Of a stretch of 64,000 bases of DNA, positions 63,867 through 64,000 are shown piece after piece. The stretch comes from Porphyromonas macacae DSM 20710 = JCM 13914 (GTDB lineage: Bacteria > Bacteroidota > Bacteroidia > Bacteroidales > Porphyromonadaceae). The DNA lies in the NCBI RefSeq assembly GCF_000379945.1, contig NZ_KB904124.1:604484-668483 (forward strand), in the 5' to 3' direction. The notes beneath the pieces were generated by a model, which searched no databases, was not told where the DNA came from, and saw nothing but the letters and a program-made list of their open reading frames with translations. Every line of letters begins with the position of its first letter. The first letter of the stretch is position 1. Position numbers and translations under genes: made by a program.

Positions 63867-64000
63867 ATGAATACAAAGTTACACTTTCGTCCTTACATAT
63901 CCGACCCCATCCTGCTATTTCCTGCAGAACTTGGTCAAGATATTGATGCCAATGACCCTGTGCGCCTGGTCAACAGCATTGTAGATTCGCTGAATTTAGA
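63867..64000 (+). mobile_element. IS1182-like transposase, 5' end only
   Basis: 44 codons before the window edge encode LHFRPYISDPILLFPAELGQ and NDPVRLVNSIVDSLNL, the N-terminal pattern (xPY...LFP...ND/HPVRLV...V) of IS1182-type transposases. Two short hairpins lie just upstream: AAGCCC...GGGCTT (63793-63820) and CTAAGTT...AACTTAG (63831-63849), which may belong to the element's left end. The element's left terminus could not be fixed. Confidence 0.65.

Overview
The window reads as a chromosomal segment of a member of the Bacteroidota, most likely order Bacteroidales (a Porphyromonas/Tannerella-like organism; genus not decidable from sequence alone). Support: promoters of the TAnnTTTG type, a complete Bat (aerotolerance) operon, a BACON-domain lipoprotein, a Porin_10-type outer-membrane protein, GH92 and NamZ glycosidases, the folP-cdaA pair, and Bacteroidota-type lipoprotein signals. 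No rRNA, tRNA or CRISPR array was seen.

Layout. 1-5.0 kb: a BACON/leucine-rich lipoprotein, a DUF6624 protein and a BlaI-BlaR1-type repressor/sensor pair with visible operators. 5.0-15.6 kb: an accessory island between blaI and mnmE. It holds an XRE regulator next to a small RelA/SpoT-type HD hydrolase, a class II Fic protein, a truncated hipB-like gene whose 3' part is replaced by a HEPN-RNase-like gene, an intact hipB-like gene followed by a wrecked hipA, and a 1414-residue nuclease-STAND NTPase (Avs-like antiphage architecture). The last gene is bracketed by two inverted, non-autonomous elements sharing a 16-bp terminal motif and identical 121/126-bp internal motif spacing. A nonsense-riddled mobilisation-like gene closes the island. 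15.6-34.9 kb: housekeeping genes (mnmE, pgk, mscS, a YtxH/holin-X trio, a U32 tRNA-modification protein, thioesterase, folP, cdaA, namZ, acyl-CoA ligase, apbE, nitroreductase, glycosyltransferase, LytTR and LiaF-like genes, META lipoprotein, murI). 35.1-44.2 kb: moxR-DUF58-(DUF4381-like)-batA-batB-batC-batD-batE-PAP2, one leftward operon. 44.3-49.1 kb: nspC-ftsY-rimO and a DNA-binding-fold/LysM membrane protein. 49.7-57.2 kb: sppA-lpxK-thiL-ribE-nitroreductase-GH92, leftward. 57.3-60.2 kb: porin and a periplasmic binding-protein-like gene. 60.5-63.7 kb: wza/wzc-type genes opening a capsule or exopolysaccharide locus, followed by the start of an IS1182-like transposase cut by the window edge.

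Between genes lie two dispersed repeat families: a ~165-bp element ending in a GGGGCTGTG hairpin (full, truncated and hairpin-only copies), and a ~112-bp long-armed palindrome in two copies with a compensatory base change.

The most unusual part is the island. It looks like a place where hipBA-type toxin-antitoxin modules have been cut up and reused: promoters and regulators survive while the toxin has been exchanged for Fic or HEPN genes, and a large defence gene has arrived between paired repeat elements.
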